This document shows, in pieces, positions 34,978 to 44,139 of a stretch of 64,000 nt of DNA. Where the stretch lies: assembly GCA_018883545.1 (NCBI GenBank), contig JAHLEH010000001.1, positions 62,001-126,000 of the forward strand, given 5' to 3'. Every line of letters starts with the position of its first letter. The stretch's first letter is position 1. The position numbers and the translations under genes are program-made. Under the pieces are notes generated by a model, which was not told the origin of the DNA, did not search any database, and worked only from the letters and a program-made list of their open reading frames with translations. Source of the DNA: Marixanthotalea marina (GTDB taxonomy: Bacteria > Bacteroidota > Bacteroidia > Flavobacteriales > Flavobacteriaceae).

Positions 34978-36669
34978 ATGCGTTGGACCATCAAACCAAA
35001 ACCCGAATCCGAAAAACTGGACGCATTAAAAATGGCGCTTCAAGTTGACGATATTACGGCAACCTTGCTTTTACAACGCGGCATAGAAACCTATGAGGAA
35101 GCCAAACGCTTTTTTAGGCCCAGTTTAACCGATTTGCACGATCCGTTCTTAATGAAGGATATGGATAAGGCCGTGGCACGCATTGAAAAAGCCATTGCTA
35201 ACCAAGAGAACATTTTGGTGTATGGCGATTATGATGTAGATGGTACAACGGCCGTATCTTTAATGGCTTCCTATTTAAAAACCACACACCCATTGGTTTA
35301 CACCTATATTCCCGATAGGTACGATGAAGGTTATGGGGTGTCATACAAAGGTATCGACTTTGCGTTTGAAAACGATTTTACACTTATTATCGCCCTCGAT
35401 TGTGGTATCAAAGCTGTTGAAAAAGTAGATTACGCCAAAGACAAAGGCATCGATTTTATTATTTGTGACCACCACAGACCATCGCATATAATTCCCAATG
35501 CTGTCGCTGTTTTAGATCCAAAACGCAATGATTGCAACTACCCTTATAAAGAATTATGCGGTTGTGGTGTGGGTTTCAAACTCGTTCAAGCCTTGGCTTC
35601 AAAAGATGGAAAAACCACTGAAGACTTAACGCCCTATTTAGATTTAGTGGCTACAGCTATTGGCGCCGATATCGTTCCTATCACTGGTGAAAATAGGGTG
35701 TTGGCTTATTTTGGTTTGCAAATAATTAATTCTAATCCAAGACCGGGCATCAAAGCCATTCTTAATCAGATACAAAAAACCGAACTTACAATTACCGATG
35801 TGGTTTTTATTGTGGCTCCCAGAATTAATGCCGCCGGTCGTATGGAACACGGAAATTTTGCCGTTAAACTATTGACAGAAACCGATGTTACTGTTGCTGA
35901 AAAACTGGCTTCAGAAATTAATGATTTTAACCAAGACCGTCGTGATACAGATAAGCAAATTACAGAAGAAGCTCTTAAACAAATTGAAGACCAAAAGGAA
36001 CAGAACCGCCTTACTACTGTTGTTTACAATGAAAATTGGCATAAAGGTGTTATTGGCATTGTGGCTTCTAGACTAACTGAAACTTATTACCGCCCTACGT
36101 TGGTGTTTACCAAAAGCGGGGATAAGTTAGCTGCTTCAGCACGCTCTGTGAGGGATTTTGACATTTACAATGCCTTGGAAAATTGCCGGGAACATATTGA
36201 GCAATTTGGCGGCCATAAATATGCCGCTGGCCTCACCTTAAAAGAAGAAAACTACGAAGCCTTTAAACAGGCTTTTGAGGATGAGGTTCAAAAAACCATT
36301 GATAAAAACTTATTGGTTCCCGAAATTAAAATCGATACCCAAATTGATTTGAACGATATTACGCCTAAATTTTATAGAATCCTCAAACAATTTGCACCTT
36401 TTGGCCCAGAGAACATGACACCTGTTTTTATGACTGATAACTTAAAAGATACAGGTTATGGCAAATGTGTGGGCGAAGACAAAACCCATTTAAGAATAAC
36501 GGTGCAACAGCCACAATCCAACCGTTTTGTGGGTATTGGTTTTGGCATGGGCGACAAACTGAACCTTATTTCGGAAGGCAAAACATTTAGTGCCGTGTAT
36601 TCCATTGACGAGAATGAATGGCAAGGCAATGTGTCCCTTCAATTAAAGTTAAGGGATATAAAAGCATAA
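34978..36669 (+). CDS. recJ: Single-stranded-DNA-specific exonuclease RecJ
   Basis: 5'-to-3' exonuclease of recombination and mismatch repair. 563 residues of the DHH superfamily: DYDVDG at 84-89, CDHH near 163-166 and GAPRINAAGRMEHG-like VAPRINAAGRMEHG near 281, then DHHA1 with GGHKYAAG, and the C-terminal OB domain. All catalytic metal ligands are in place. The MFS gene follows after 3 nt. Confidence 0.95.
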   Translation: MRWTIKPKPESEKLDALKMALQVDDITATLLLQRGIETYEEAKRFFRPSLTDLHDPFLMKDMDKAVARIEKAIANQENILVYGDYDVDGTTAVSLMASYLKTTHPLVYTYIPDRYDEGYGVSYKGIDFAFENDFTLIIALDCGIKAVEKVDYAKDKGIDFIICDHHRPSHIIPNAVAVLDPKRNDCNYPYKELCGCGVGFKLVQALASKDGKTTEDLTPYLDLVATAIGADIVPITGENRVLAYFGLQIINSNPRPGIKAILNQIQKTELTITDVVFIVAPRINAAGRMEHGNFAVKLLTETDVTVAEKLASEINDFNQDRRDTDKQITEEALKQIEDQKEQNRLTTVVYNENWHKGVIGIVASRLTETYYRPTLVFTKSGDKLAASARSVRDFDIYNALENCREHIEQFGGHKYAAGLTLKEENYEAFKQAFEDEVQKTIDKNLLVPEIKIDTQIDLNDITPKFYRILKQFAPFGPENMTPVFMTDNLKDTGYGKCVGEDKTHLRITVQQPQSNRFVGIGFGMGDKLNLISEGKTFSAVYSIDENEWQGNVSLQLKLRDIKA

Positions 36670-36672
36670 GCT

Positions 36673-37938
36673 ATGGCAAAAACAGATCCTTATGCAGCTC
36701 TGCGTTTCAAGGAATTTAAGGTGTTTTTATTGCTTCGTTTTTTTCTGGTGTTTGGCTGGACGATGCAGTTTATCGTTATAGAATGGGAGGTATATAGCTT
36801 AACCAAAGATCCTTTATCCTTAGGTATTATTGGCTTAATGGAAATTATCCCCGCTTTTACCATGGCTCTTTTTGCGGGGCATATTGTAGACCAAAATGAA
36901 AAACGAAATTTATTGGCAAAATGCATCGCTGCTTTTTCATTAATTAGCCTTGGTTTATTTTTACTCACTTGGCCAAAAGTTATTGAAGGATGGTCTACAA
37001 AAATCATTCTTTACTCCATCTATGCATTGGTGTTTTTTGGCGGTTTTTTACGTTCCTTTTTTGGTCCTACAATATTTTCATTGGTTGCGCTTATTGTACC
37101 CAAAAAAGCTTACCCCAATGCTGCCACTTGGAATAGCTCTACATGGCAAATGGCCGCCGTGTTGGGTCCTGCTTTTGGTGGTTTTGCTATCGGTTGGATA
37201 GGGGTGCACTGGTCACTTTGCATCATTTTCGGGTTGGTAATTTTATCGCTTTTAATTTTACTTCAAATAAAACCCAAACCTATTTTAAATCCTAAAATAG
37301 GCGAACCTGTAATGCAAAGTTTAAAAGAAGGGGTTCGTTTTGTATTCAAAACCAAAGCTATTTTAGGCGCGTTGACTTTAGATATGATTGCTGTTTTATT
37401 TGGTGGTGCCATCGCTCTTTTACCCGTTTTTGCACAAGATATTTTAAAAGTGGGCAGTGAAGGTTTTGGTGTTTTACGCGCTGCACCCGCCGTAGGCGCA
37501 TTTATAACCATGCTTATTACAGCCTATATTCCAATCAGTAAAAATGCAGGAATGAAATTATTGGCCGCTGTATTTGGATTTGGAGTTTGTATTATTGTTT
37601 TTGGACTTTCTTCTATATTTTGGATTTCAGTAGTTGCCCTATTTTTTAGCGGTGTTACCGATGGCGTTTCCATGGTAGTGCGCCAAACCATTTTACAATT
37701 GAAAACCCCTGATAATATGCGTGGTCGTGTATCATCCGTTAACTCTATGTTTGTAGGTTCTTCCAATGAATTAGGTGCTTTTGAAAGTGGGTTGACAGCC
37801 AAATTAATGGGAACGGTGACTGCTGTGGTTTTTGGTGGGACAATGACTTTAATAACCGTTGTAACAACGGCTTTGGTATCGCCTTCCTTTAGGAAATTGG
37901 ATTTAACAAAGGATATGGAAGCGCACGAAAAAGACTAA
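36673..37938 (+). CDS. MFS transporter, EntS-like
   Basis: 421 residues with about 12 membrane spans and a Lys-rich cytoplasmic end. Segments such as GLMEIIPAFTMALFAGHIVDQNEKR (the MFS A-loop with D-x-x-x-R-R-like charge pattern) and VSSVNSMFVGSSNELGAFESG match the EntS/DHA3 branch, which exports siderophores or drugs. No siderophore genes are nearby, so the substrate is unknown. It is 3 nt after recJ and overlaps the convergent lpxH by 4 nt. Confidence 0.85.
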   Translation: MAKTDPYAALRFKEFKVFLLLRFFLVFGWTMQFIVIEWEVYSLTKDPLSLGIIGLMEIIPAFTMALFAGHIVDQNEKRNLLAKCIAAFSLISLGLFLLTWPKVIEGWSTKIILYSIYALVFFGGFLRSFFGPTIFSLVALIVPKKAYPNAATWNSSTWQMAAVLGPAFGGFAIGWIGVHWSLCIIFGLVILSLLILLQIKPKPILNPKIGEPVMQSLKEGVRFVFKTKAILGALTLDMIAVLFGGAIALLPVFAQDILKVGSEGFGVLRAAPAVGAFITMLITAYIPISKNAGMKLLAAVFGFGVCIIVFGLSSIFWISVVALFFSGVTDGVSMVVRQTILQLKTPDNMRGRVSSVNSMFVGSSNELGAFESGLTAKLMGTVTAVVFGGTMTLITVVTTALVSPSFRKLDLTKDMEAHEKD

Positions 37939-38687
37939 AATGTTCTCAATTCAAAGGTTTCGCCATCAAAAACCCCATAGGTATAATAGGAAATCCAATC
38001 GCCCAGGTTGATGTATTTAGAGGTTTCGCTCAATGGTATTTCAAGTGGCAAATGTCTGTGTCCGAACACAAAATAATCACGGTGCTTTTCGGCTAATTTC
38101 TTTTTGCTGTATAGTACCAGCCATTCATTCTCTTCTCCCAAAAATTTAATATCCTCGTCGCCAGAAATCAGTTTATTTTTTACCGAAAGATATTGTGCCA
38201 ATTTTACACCTATATCTGGGTGCAGCCATCGATACAACCATTTTGAAAACGGATTGGTAAATACCTTTTTCATACGCTTATAGCCTTTATCGCCTGGCCC
38301 TAAACCATCGCCATGCCCTATAAAAAAGGTATTGTTATTGAACACAAATTCTTTGGGTTTGTGGTATACGGGAATATTCAGTTCATCTTCAAAATACCCA
38401 TTCATCCATAAATCATGGTTACCCACAAAATAATGTATTTGAATGCCGCTATCGCTCAATTCTGCCAACTTCCCCAATGTTCTGGTAAAGCCTTTTGGCA
38501 CCACGGTTTTATATTCAAACCAAAAATCGAACAGATCACCCAACAAAAAAATAACAGCCGCATCCTCTTTAATAGAGTCCAGCCAAGCCACAAATTTTTG
38601 CTCACGCGGACGCGATGCTTCAGTTGTTGGCGCCCCTAAGTGGTTATCGGATGCAAAGTATATTTTTTTTCCTTTCGGGATGTTCAT
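37935..38687 (-). CDS. lpxH: UDP-2,3-diacylglucosamine diphosphatase
   Basis: Metallophosphoesterase of lipid A synthesis, 250 residues. Metal-binding motifs in order: ASDNHLG (12-18), LLGDLFDFWFE, VGNHDLWM, HGDGLGPGD and GHRHLPLE. The FDFWFEYK segment is typical of the LpxH branch. Its start overlaps the DinB-like gene stop by 4 nt (ATGA), so the two are coupled. A convergent overlap of 4 nt with the MFS gene was also seen. Confidence 0.9.
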   Translation of the reverse strand: MNIPKGKKIYFASDNHLGAPTTEASRPREQKFVAWLDSIKEDAAVIFLLGDLFDFWFEYKTVVPKGFTRTLGKLAELSDSGIQIHYFVGNHDLWMNGYFEDELNIPVYHKPKEFVFNNNTFFIGHGDGLGPGDKGYKRMKKVFTNPFSKWLYRWLHPDIGVKLAQYLSVKNKLISGDEDIKFLGEENEWLVLYSKKKLAEKHRDYFVFGHRHLPLEIPLSETSKYINLGDWISYYTYGVFDGETFELRTF

Positions 38688-39127
38688 CGTTTATAAAAAA
38701 TATAATCTGTTACTAATGGCTCAATACCTTGCTGTCTCAAATCTGAAATCAACTGCCCTTTATGGTGGGTATGGTGGTTTGCCACATGGAACAGAATATC
38801 TTTTACAGAATTAGAAAACTTAGCGCCCTTTGAGTTTTTATAACTAAAGATTTTATGAAAATCAAAAGTATCAATAATTTTTAAGGTCTCTAGGTAATTA
38901 GTCTTATCAATAACTTTAAAATCACTAATCACATGTGTTTGATGTACTCCAAAAGATGGTTCAGTATTTAAAATTCTAGAATTCCATATATGATGGGCAT
39001 TTAAACAATGTGAGAACAAAGGGACTGTTCTTTCGGTAAGCTGCTTTTGGTGTTCGGCAAAAACGTCTACCAACTTTTGGTTAAAATAATGGTGGTAATC
39101 GAATATGTTTTTAAAAAAATCTTTCAT
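38684..39127 (-). CDS. DinB-like four-helix protein
   Basis: 147 residues from the ATG at 39127 (a TTG at 39139 is the only longer alternative). His-rich helices YHHYFNQKLVDVF, LFSHCLNAHHIWNSRI and LFHVANHHTHHKGQLISDLRQ give the three-His metal site of the DinB/YfiT fold. Such proteins are often thiol S-transferases or of unknown function, and are unrelated to DNA polymerase IV at 16.4 kb. It lies between queD (22 nt) and lpxH. Confidence 0.82.
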   Translation of the reverse strand: MKDFFKNIFDYHHYFNQKLVDVFAEHQKQLTERTVPLFSHCLNAHHIWNSRILNTEPSFGVHQTHVISDFKVIDKTNYLETLKIIDTFDFHKIFSYKNSKGAKFSNSVKDILFHVANHHTHHKGQLISDLRQQGIEPLVTDYIFYKR

Positions 39128-39149
39128 TTTGGAAAACAACTCCTAATAA

Positions 39150-39599
39150 CTAATTCTCACTAGCGTACCATTCAGCAAACGAGGTATCAGTTTCCTGTAG
39201 TTTTAATGAATGCAGTTTTATATGTTGTGGTAATCGTTTGGTTATTTTCTTCGCAAAATCTATGACCATCATTTCACTGGTTGGCTGGTAATTAACCAAC
39301 AACACATTGTGCCCTCTATCTTCCAATTCTTTGGCCAGTTCCACATGTGGCGTATTTTTATTAAAAACCGTGGCATGGTCAAAAACATCCACAATTTCCT
39401 CCTTCACAATTTTCTTTAAATCGCCAAAATCTATCACCATGCCAAATTTCACATTGGTAGTATCGGTAATTGGTTGGCCAATAACGGTAACCGAAAGTTT
39501 ATAACTATGACCGTGCACATTCTTGCACTTACCATCGTACCCATAAAGGGCATGCCCCGTTTCAAAAGAAAATTGCTTAGTAATACGTATGTTGCTCAT
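39150..39599 (-). CDS. queD: 6-carboxy-5,6,7,8-tetrahydropterin synthase
   Basis: Step in the queuosine/7-deazaguanine pathway from dihydroneopterin triphosphate. 149 residues. Zinc His residues: His16 (FETGHALY), His29 and His31 (NVHGHSY); catalytic Cys25 in DGKCKN; the second active-site acid-His pair is in VFDHATVFN. The ETDTSFAEW C-terminus is typical of the PTPS fold. No queC or queE gene is in the window. Confidence 0.92.
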   Translation of the reverse strand: MSNIRITKQFSFETGHALYGYDGKCKNVHGHSYKLSVTVIGQPITDTTNVKFGMVIDFGDLKKIVKEEIVDVFDHATVFNKNTPHVELAKELEDRGHNVLLVNYQPTSEMMVIDFAKKITKRLPQHIKLHSLKLQETDTSFAEWYASEN

Positions 39600-39617
39600 T
39601 AATCACTTTTTATGTTG

Positions 39618-39643
39618 CAAAGATATTCATTTTGTAAAAGCAA
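39618..39643 (-). promoter_or_regulatory. Promoter of queD
   Basis: Minus strand: TTG (39641-39643) and TATCTTTG (39618-39625) separated by 15 nt, shorter than the usual 17-23 nt. The box ends 18 nt before the queD ATG. It overlaps the promoter of the divergent oxygenase gene. Confidence 0.5.
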
Positions 39644-39664
39644 TCGGTTTTTAGATTACATTTG
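39631..39664 (+). promoter_or_regulatory. Promoter of the 2OG-Fe(II) oxygenase gene
   Basis: TTTG (39631-39634), 22 nt, TACATTTG (39657-39664): a full match to the Bacteroidota -33/-7 consensus. It ends 33 nt before the ATG at 39698 and rules out the TTG start at 39662, which lies inside it. Confidence 0.7.
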
Positions 39665-39697
39665 CGCACTTTTGTCCGTGGTGGACTTGAGAAATTG

Positions 39698-40354
39698 ATG
39701 TTTTTTAAGTTTATGGATGCCATTTTTGACACTATTGATTTTGTTGAAAATCCGCTTTATGAAAAAATTATAGCAGACCTTCTATCGCAACAGTACAGTG
39801 TTGTTGAAAATTTTTTTTCAACTAAAGAAGTTGAACTTTTAAGACAATCACTGATTAAAAAACATGAAGATGATGCTTTTAAAAAAGCAGCCATTGGCAA
39901 CCGTTTTGAAGAAACCATTATAAAATCCATTCGAGGCGATGTGATTTTATGGATGGACGAAACCAAGGCAAATGCTTCCGAACAATTATTTTTCAATAAA
40001 CTGAACAACTTGGTAAATTACCTAAACAGAACCTGTTTTTTAGGTATTTTACAAAAAGAGTTTCATTATGCTTTGTATCCTATCGGCACTTATTATAAAC
40101 GCCACATAGATACGTTTCAAAATGACGACCGCAGAAAGTTATCGTTTGTATGCTATTTAAATGAAGCTGATTGGCAACCTGAAAATGGTGGTGAATTGGC
40201 CTTATATTTAAATGACAACGGCCAAGAATCCGAAAAAATTATTTATCCGTTTCCAGGGCGCGTGGTTATTTTTGAAAGCCAAATTATTGAACACGAAGTA
40301 AGACCTGTAAACAAAGAACGCATGAGCATTACAGGCTGGCTAAAAACCCGATGA
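39698..40354 (+). CDS. 2-oxoglutarate-Fe(II) oxygenase family protein
   Basis: 218 residues from 39698 (213 from 39713). The dioxygenase facial triad is visible: H-x-D in RHIDTFQNDD, the distal His in FESQIIEHEVRPV, and the 2-oxoglutarate-binding Arg in KERMSITGW. Length and the YPFPGRVVIFES strand match small prolyl-hydroxylase-like proteins of bacteria. The hydroxylated substrate is unknown. It has its own promoter and is divergent from queD. Confidence 0.82.
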   Translation: MFFKFMDAIFDTIDFVENPLYEKIIADLLSQQYSVVENFFSTKEVELLRQSLIKKHEDDAFKKAAIGNRFEETIIKSIRGDVILWMDETKANASEQLFFNKLNNLVNYLNRTCFLGILQKEFHYALYPIGTYYKRHIDTFQNDDRRKLSFVCYLNEADWQPENGGELALYLNDNGQESEKIIYPFPGRVVIFESQIIEHEVRPVNKERMSITGWLKTR

Positions 40355-40453
40355 TTATCTTCTTCTATTTCTGTTTATAAAATAAATAACAATAAGTACT
40401 ATTCCTAGAATAAGAAAGAGTCCGTTACCTCCTAAAAAGCTTAAAATATCCAT
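40355..40453 (-). CDS. Small membrane protein, 32 residues
   Basis: An ATG-to-TAA frame of 32 codons: MDILSFLGGNG, then a hydrophobic span (LFLILGIVLIVIYFI) and the basic end NRNRRR. The positive end fits a single-pass protein with a cytoplasmic C-terminus. It starts 25 nt after the hydroxyacid dehydrogenase stop on the same strand and ends one base after the convergent oxygenase gene. Below most gene-calling thresholds. The tight fit between two genes and the TM-plus-basic pattern support it; no family recognised. Confidence 0.5.
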   Translation of the reverse strand: MDILSFLGGNGLFLILGIVLIVIYFINRNRRR

Positions 40454-40478
40454 AAGTAATTACGTTTAGTTGGCTAAG

Positions 40479-41414
40479 TTAACAAAACCTAGCTTTGATT
40501 TTATCTACAATGGTTTGTGCTAATTTTTCTTTACTTTCCACAGTCCATCCTGCTACATGTGGCGTTAAAAGAACGTTTTCTGCCTGTATTAAATATTGAA
40601 ACGCTTCAGGCATCTCGGCAGTAAATAAAGCTTCAAACGATGCTTTTTCATATTCCAAAACATCTAGTCCAGCACCTAAAATTTTACCCGATTTTAATGC
40701 TGAAACTAAATCGGCTGTCACCACACTTTTGCCCCGCGCCGTATTGATAAACCAAAAAGGGTTCGCAAACCGATTAATAAAGTCTGAATTTATCATCCCT
40801 AAAGTTAAAGGTGTTTGCGGTGTGTGCAGACTTAAAACATCTACTTTTTGTTGTAATTCTTTTAATGGAACCTGTTGGGCATTTTCATCGCCTACGCCAT
40901 CCAATATATCATAGCATAGTACCTCAACATCAAAACCTTTTAATTTTTTGGCAAAGGCTTTGCCCATATTACCATAACCAATAATACCAACGGTTTTGCC
41001 ATCCAATTCGATGCCTCTGTTGGCTTCACGCAGCCATTTACCAAGACGAACCTCAGCATCTGCTTTGTTTAATTTATTGAAAAGTGATAATAGCATGCCC
41101 AAAGCATGTTCGCCTACCGCATTGCGGTTCCCTTCGGGTGCTGCAATTAAATGAATACCTTTGCTTTTAGCATAATCGCAATCAATATTTTCAAGTCCGG
41201 CACCAACACGCCCTATAAATTTCAGGTTTGTAGCTGCATCCAAAAATACTTTATCAATGGCAAACCGGCTTCTTAGTATGATACCATCATAATCTAATAT
41301 TTTTTCTTCAACAGCTTCTTTAGACGACTTATAATCTTCATCGTTTTTAAACCCTAAATCATTTAGTTGGTTGATTAAAAGTTCGTGGTTGGTATCGAGA
41401 TGGAGGATTTTCAT
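40479..41414 (-). CDS. D-2-hydroxyacid dehydrogenase (phosphoglycerate dehydrogenase-like)
   Basis: 311 residues from the ATG at 41414; an in-frame TTG at 41435 is less likely. NAD-binding GIIGYGNMGKAFAKKL and the RVGAGLENIDCDYAKSKGI region are those of D-isomer hydroxyacid dehydrogenases. The catalytic Arg (INTARGKSV), Glu and His (LTPHVAGW) are all seen. It resembles SerA, but without a C-terminal ACT domain it is shorter than E. coli SerA. The serine pathway is likely, but other 2-hydroxyacids are possible. Confidence 0.88.
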   Translation of the reverse strand: MKILHLDTNHELLINQLNDLGFKNDEDYKSSKEAVEEKILDYDGIILRSRFAIDKVFLDAATNLKFIGRVGAGLENIDCDYAKSKGIHLIAAPEGNRNAVGEHALGMLLSLFNKLNKADAEVRLGKWLREANRGIELDGKTVGIIGYGNMGKAFAKKLKGFDVEVLCYDILDGVGDENAQQVPLKELQQKVDVLSLHTPQTPLTLGMINSDFINRFANPFWFINTARGKSVVTADLVSALKSGKILGAGLDVLEYEKASFEALFTAEMPEAFQYLIQAENVLLTPHVAGWTVESKEKLAQTIVDKIKARFC

Positions 41415-41450
41415 TTTATGCATTTCAAAAACCAAATGTAGCTATTATTA

Positions 41451-41480
41451 TGTGATACTGAAACAAGTTCAGCATGACGG
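41451..41480 (-). repeat. GTCATGCTGA-family intergenic repeat
   Basis: On the minus strand this reads GTCATGCTGAACTTGTTTCA followed by GTATCACA: stem CTGAA/TTCAG around ACTTGT. It shares the word GTCATGCTGA with the repeat at 61988. It sits between the dehydrogenase and mgtE. Confidence 0.65.
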
Positions 41481-41485
41481 ATATA

Positions 41486-42862
41486 TTAAATTCCTAATAT
41501 AAGTTTGGCAATTGAAAAGTAAATAAGGATGCCAAAAATATCGTTACTTGTGGTTATAAAAGGCCCTGTGGCAATGGCTGGGTCAATACCGCGTTTATCT
41601 AAAAACAATGGGACAAAAGTCCCTATTAAGCCAGCAACAACAATCACAACAACCAAAGACACCGATACCGCAAGAGCCGTATTAACTTCTCCTTGAAATG
41701 CTAATACGAACAAAAATAAAAATATGGCCAAGATAATACCGTTTAACGCAGCAAGTAGCATTTCTTTTATCAAACGGCTATTAATACTTCCTTTTACATC
41801 ATCGTTTGCCAAACCCTGTACCACAATGGCCGAAGATTGCACACCCACGTTACCCGCCATCGCTGCTATTAGTGGTGTAAAAAAGAATAAAACAGCATAT
41901 TTACTGAAAGCCTCCTGAAAACCTTCCATAATTAAAAAAGCTCCAACGCCACCTACCAAACCTAAAAACAACCATGGTAACCGTGCTCTGGTAAGTTGCA
42001 AAATACTATCATCTGCTTCAACATCTCCTGTTAAACCTGCGGCCAATTGATAATCTTTATCGGCTTCCTCTTTCATTACATCCACAATATCGTCAATAGT
42101 AATACGACCTAATAATACCATGTTATCGTCGCTTTCTATTACTGGAATAGCTTCCAAATCGTATTTTGCCATAAGCCTAGCCACTTCCTCCACATCTTCA
42201 TTTACATTTACATAATCCACATTTGATATGTATATATCTGCTATTTTTTGATCACTTTTGGCAACAATCAAATCTTTTAAAGAAAGACGTCCAATAAGCT
42301 TTTCTTGTTTATTGACCACATAAATGGAATGCACTCTGGTAACATCTTTGGCTTGCCCTCTAATACGTCTTAAACAACCTGCAACCGTCCATGTTTCATA
42401 AACTTTTACTAGCTCTTTGGCCATCAAACTTCCTGCGGTGTCTTCTTCATAAGACAACAATTCATTGATTTCGGCCCGGTGTTCTTCGTCCTCAATATGC
42501 GAAATAACCTCTTGCCTGCGTTCTTCTGGAAGTTCCGAAATGATATCGGCAGCATCGTCCGTATCGAGCTCTTCAATTTCTTCGGCAATTTCTTTTGATG
42601 ACAGATTTTTTAAGACCTTTTCCCTATTGTCATCGTCAAGCTCCATTAAGATATCTGAGGTCGTTTCAGAATCCAGCAACTTAATCACATACATAGCCTC
42701 TTCTAGATTGAGTTCATCCAGAATTTCGGCAATATCGGCATAATGAAACTCATCCATTAACTTTTTGAGTTCCTTATCGTTTTGGGTTTCGATAAGTTGC
42801 TCTACTTGCTCTATGAGTTCATCGGTAAGTTCGAATTGTATGTTTTCTTTTTCTTCAGACAA
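41486..42862 (-). CDS. mgtE: Magnesium transporter MgtE
   Basis: 458 residues. Cytoplasmic N-domain of helical repeats full of Leu, Asp and Glu (IAEILDELNLEEAMYVIKLLD and so on), two CBS domains (VHSIYVVNKQEKLIGRLSLKDL and AIPVIESDDNMVLLGRITIDDI), then five membrane spans with the conserved ALLAALNGIILAI-like pore helices and TSNDIFGILIYFSIA. The start is a TTG at 42862, since MSEEKEN is not preceded by another start. Mg2+ gating by the CBS domains is known for the family. Confidence 0.94.
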   Translation of the reverse strand: MSEEKENIQFELTDELIEQVEQLIETQNDKELKKLMDEFHYADIAEILDELNLEEAMYVIKLLDSETTSDILMELDDDNREKVLKNLSSKEIAEEIEELDTDDAADIISELPEERRQEVISHIEDEEHRAEINELLSYEEDTAGSLMAKELVKVYETWTVAGCLRRIRGQAKDVTRVHSIYVVNKQEKLIGRLSLKDLIVAKSDQKIADIYISNVDYVNVNEDVEEVARLMAKYDLEAIPVIESDDNMVLLGRITIDDIVDVMKEEADKDYQLAAGLTGDVEADDSILQLTRARLPWLFLGLVGGVGAFLIMEGFQEAFSKYAVLFFFTPLIAAMAGNVGVQSSAIVVQGLANDDVKGSINSRLIKEMLLAALNGIILAIFLFLFVLAFQGEVNTALAVSVSLVVVIVVAGLIGTFVPLFLDKRGIDPAIATGPFITTSNDIFGILIYFSIAKLILGI

Positions 42863-42874
42863 ATTGAAAGGTTT

Positions 42875-43669
42875 TTAAAGATCTCTTTCTATACGTTGCG
42901 TAAGCTCTATAAACTGCTGAACGCTTAACTGCTCTGGGCGCATGCCAAATATACTATCTTCTCTTAAATTATTGCTTAAATTCAATGTTTTTAAACTGTT
43001 ACGGATGGTTTTCCTGCGTTGTTGGAATGCCATTTTAACCACTTTAAAAAACAAGTCTACATTGCAAGGCAAAGCGTAATTTTCTTTTCTAGTTAATCTT
43101 AAAACACCCGAATCTACTTTTGGCGGTGGATTAAAAACCGTAGGCGGCACCGTAAACAAATATTCGGCGTCGTAAAATGCTTGCGCCAAAACCGATAAAA
43201 TACCGTATACTTTACTACCTTCTTTGGAGCAAATACGTTCAGCTACCTCTTTTTGGAACATCCCCGAAAATTCTGGAATTTGGTCGCGCATTTCCAGTAC
43301 TTTAAAAACAATTTGGGTTGAAATGTTATACGGGAAATTGCCGATAATGGCAAAAGGCTTTCCTTTAAAAACTAGGTTTAAATCGTACTTTAAAAAGTCT
43401 TTTTCTATAATTCTAGGCGCTAGATTTAAGTAGCTAGATTTAAGGTAGTCAACAGATTCTGTGTCTATCTCAATGACATAGGTAGTAATATCTTTTTTGA
43501 GCAAATACTTGGTTAATACGCCCATACCCGGCCCAATTTCCAAAACCGTATCGTAATTTTTTAAAGAAAGTGTATCAGCAATGCGTTCAGCTATTTGCTT
43601 ATCATTTAAAAAATGTTGCCCTAAATGCTTTTTTGCTTTTACTTGATGTTGGTTGGAATTAGTTGCCAC
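42875..43669 (-). CDS. rsmA: 16S rRNA dimethyladenosine transferase
   Basis: Dimethylates A1518 and A1519 near the 3' end of 16S rRNA. 264 residues, GTG start at 43669 (no in-frame Met earlier). [18 protein letters not shown], the SAM motif [31 protein letters not shown] (NFPY catalytic) and the C-terminal helical domain are all present. mgtE lies 12 nt downstream, so they are co-transcribed. Confidence 0.95.
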   Translation of the reverse strand: MATNSNQHQVKAKKHLGQHFLNDKQIAERIADTLSLKNYDTVLEIGPGMGVLTKYLLKKDITTYVIEIDTESVDYLKSSYLNLAPRIIEKDFLKYDLNLVFKGKPFAIIGNFPYNISTQIVFKVLEMRDQIPEFSGMFQKEVAERICSKEGSKVYGILSVLAQAFYDAEYLFTVPPTVFNPPPKVDSGVLRLTRKENYALPCNVDLFFKVVKMAFQQRRKTIRNSLKTLNLSNNLREDSIFGMRPEQLSVQQFIELTQRIERDL

Positions 43670-43743
43670 GAATTAAAGCCAGTTTAAGTGTTATACGAAG
43701 ATATAAAACTTAAACAAGCCAACTGACAATCTTGGTAAGTTAA

Positions 43744-44067
43744 TTATTTGAACTCTACGGAGTATTCGTCTAAAATTTCCAGTTCGGTTCTAAAAGCCAA
43801 CAATTTGTCCCCAAATTTTTTTGAAATTTCAGCTCTAAAGGCGGGTGCATTTTCTTTATAAAAGGCATCTAAAGCGGCTCGCGAATAGGATTTGTACTGA
43901 ACCGAATAGGTAATGCCTCCCATCTCTTCTTCCACTAAAACACGTGTTAATGTGGCTTTTTCAAATTTTCCAGTTGCCAATACCTGCGGAATGTGTTCTT
44001 TAATCCAAACCAACCATTCGTCGTGAATGGATTCGTCTATATTTTGAGTGACGTTGTATATTATCAT
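43744..44067 (-). CDS. DUF4286 protein
   Basis: 107 residues of the DUF4286 family: MIIYNVTQNIDESIHDEWLVW, LTRVLVEEEMGGITYSVQY and the helix DKLLAFRTELEIL. The fold looks like a dimeric alpha-beta barrel such as ABM proteins. Function unknown. It lies 74 nt upstream of rsmA on the same strand. Confidence 0.88.
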   Translation of the reverse strand: MIIYNVTQNIDESIHDEWLVWIKEHIPQVLATGKFEKATLTRVLVEEEMGGITYSVQYKSYSRAALDAFYKENAPAFRAEISKKFGDKLLAFRTELEILDEYSVEFK

Positions 44068-44139
44068 TGGTTGTTGGTTTATAGTAAATAGTTATTGGTA
44101 TAATGTTCTAAAAATCTAACCATCTAAAAATCTAGTACT

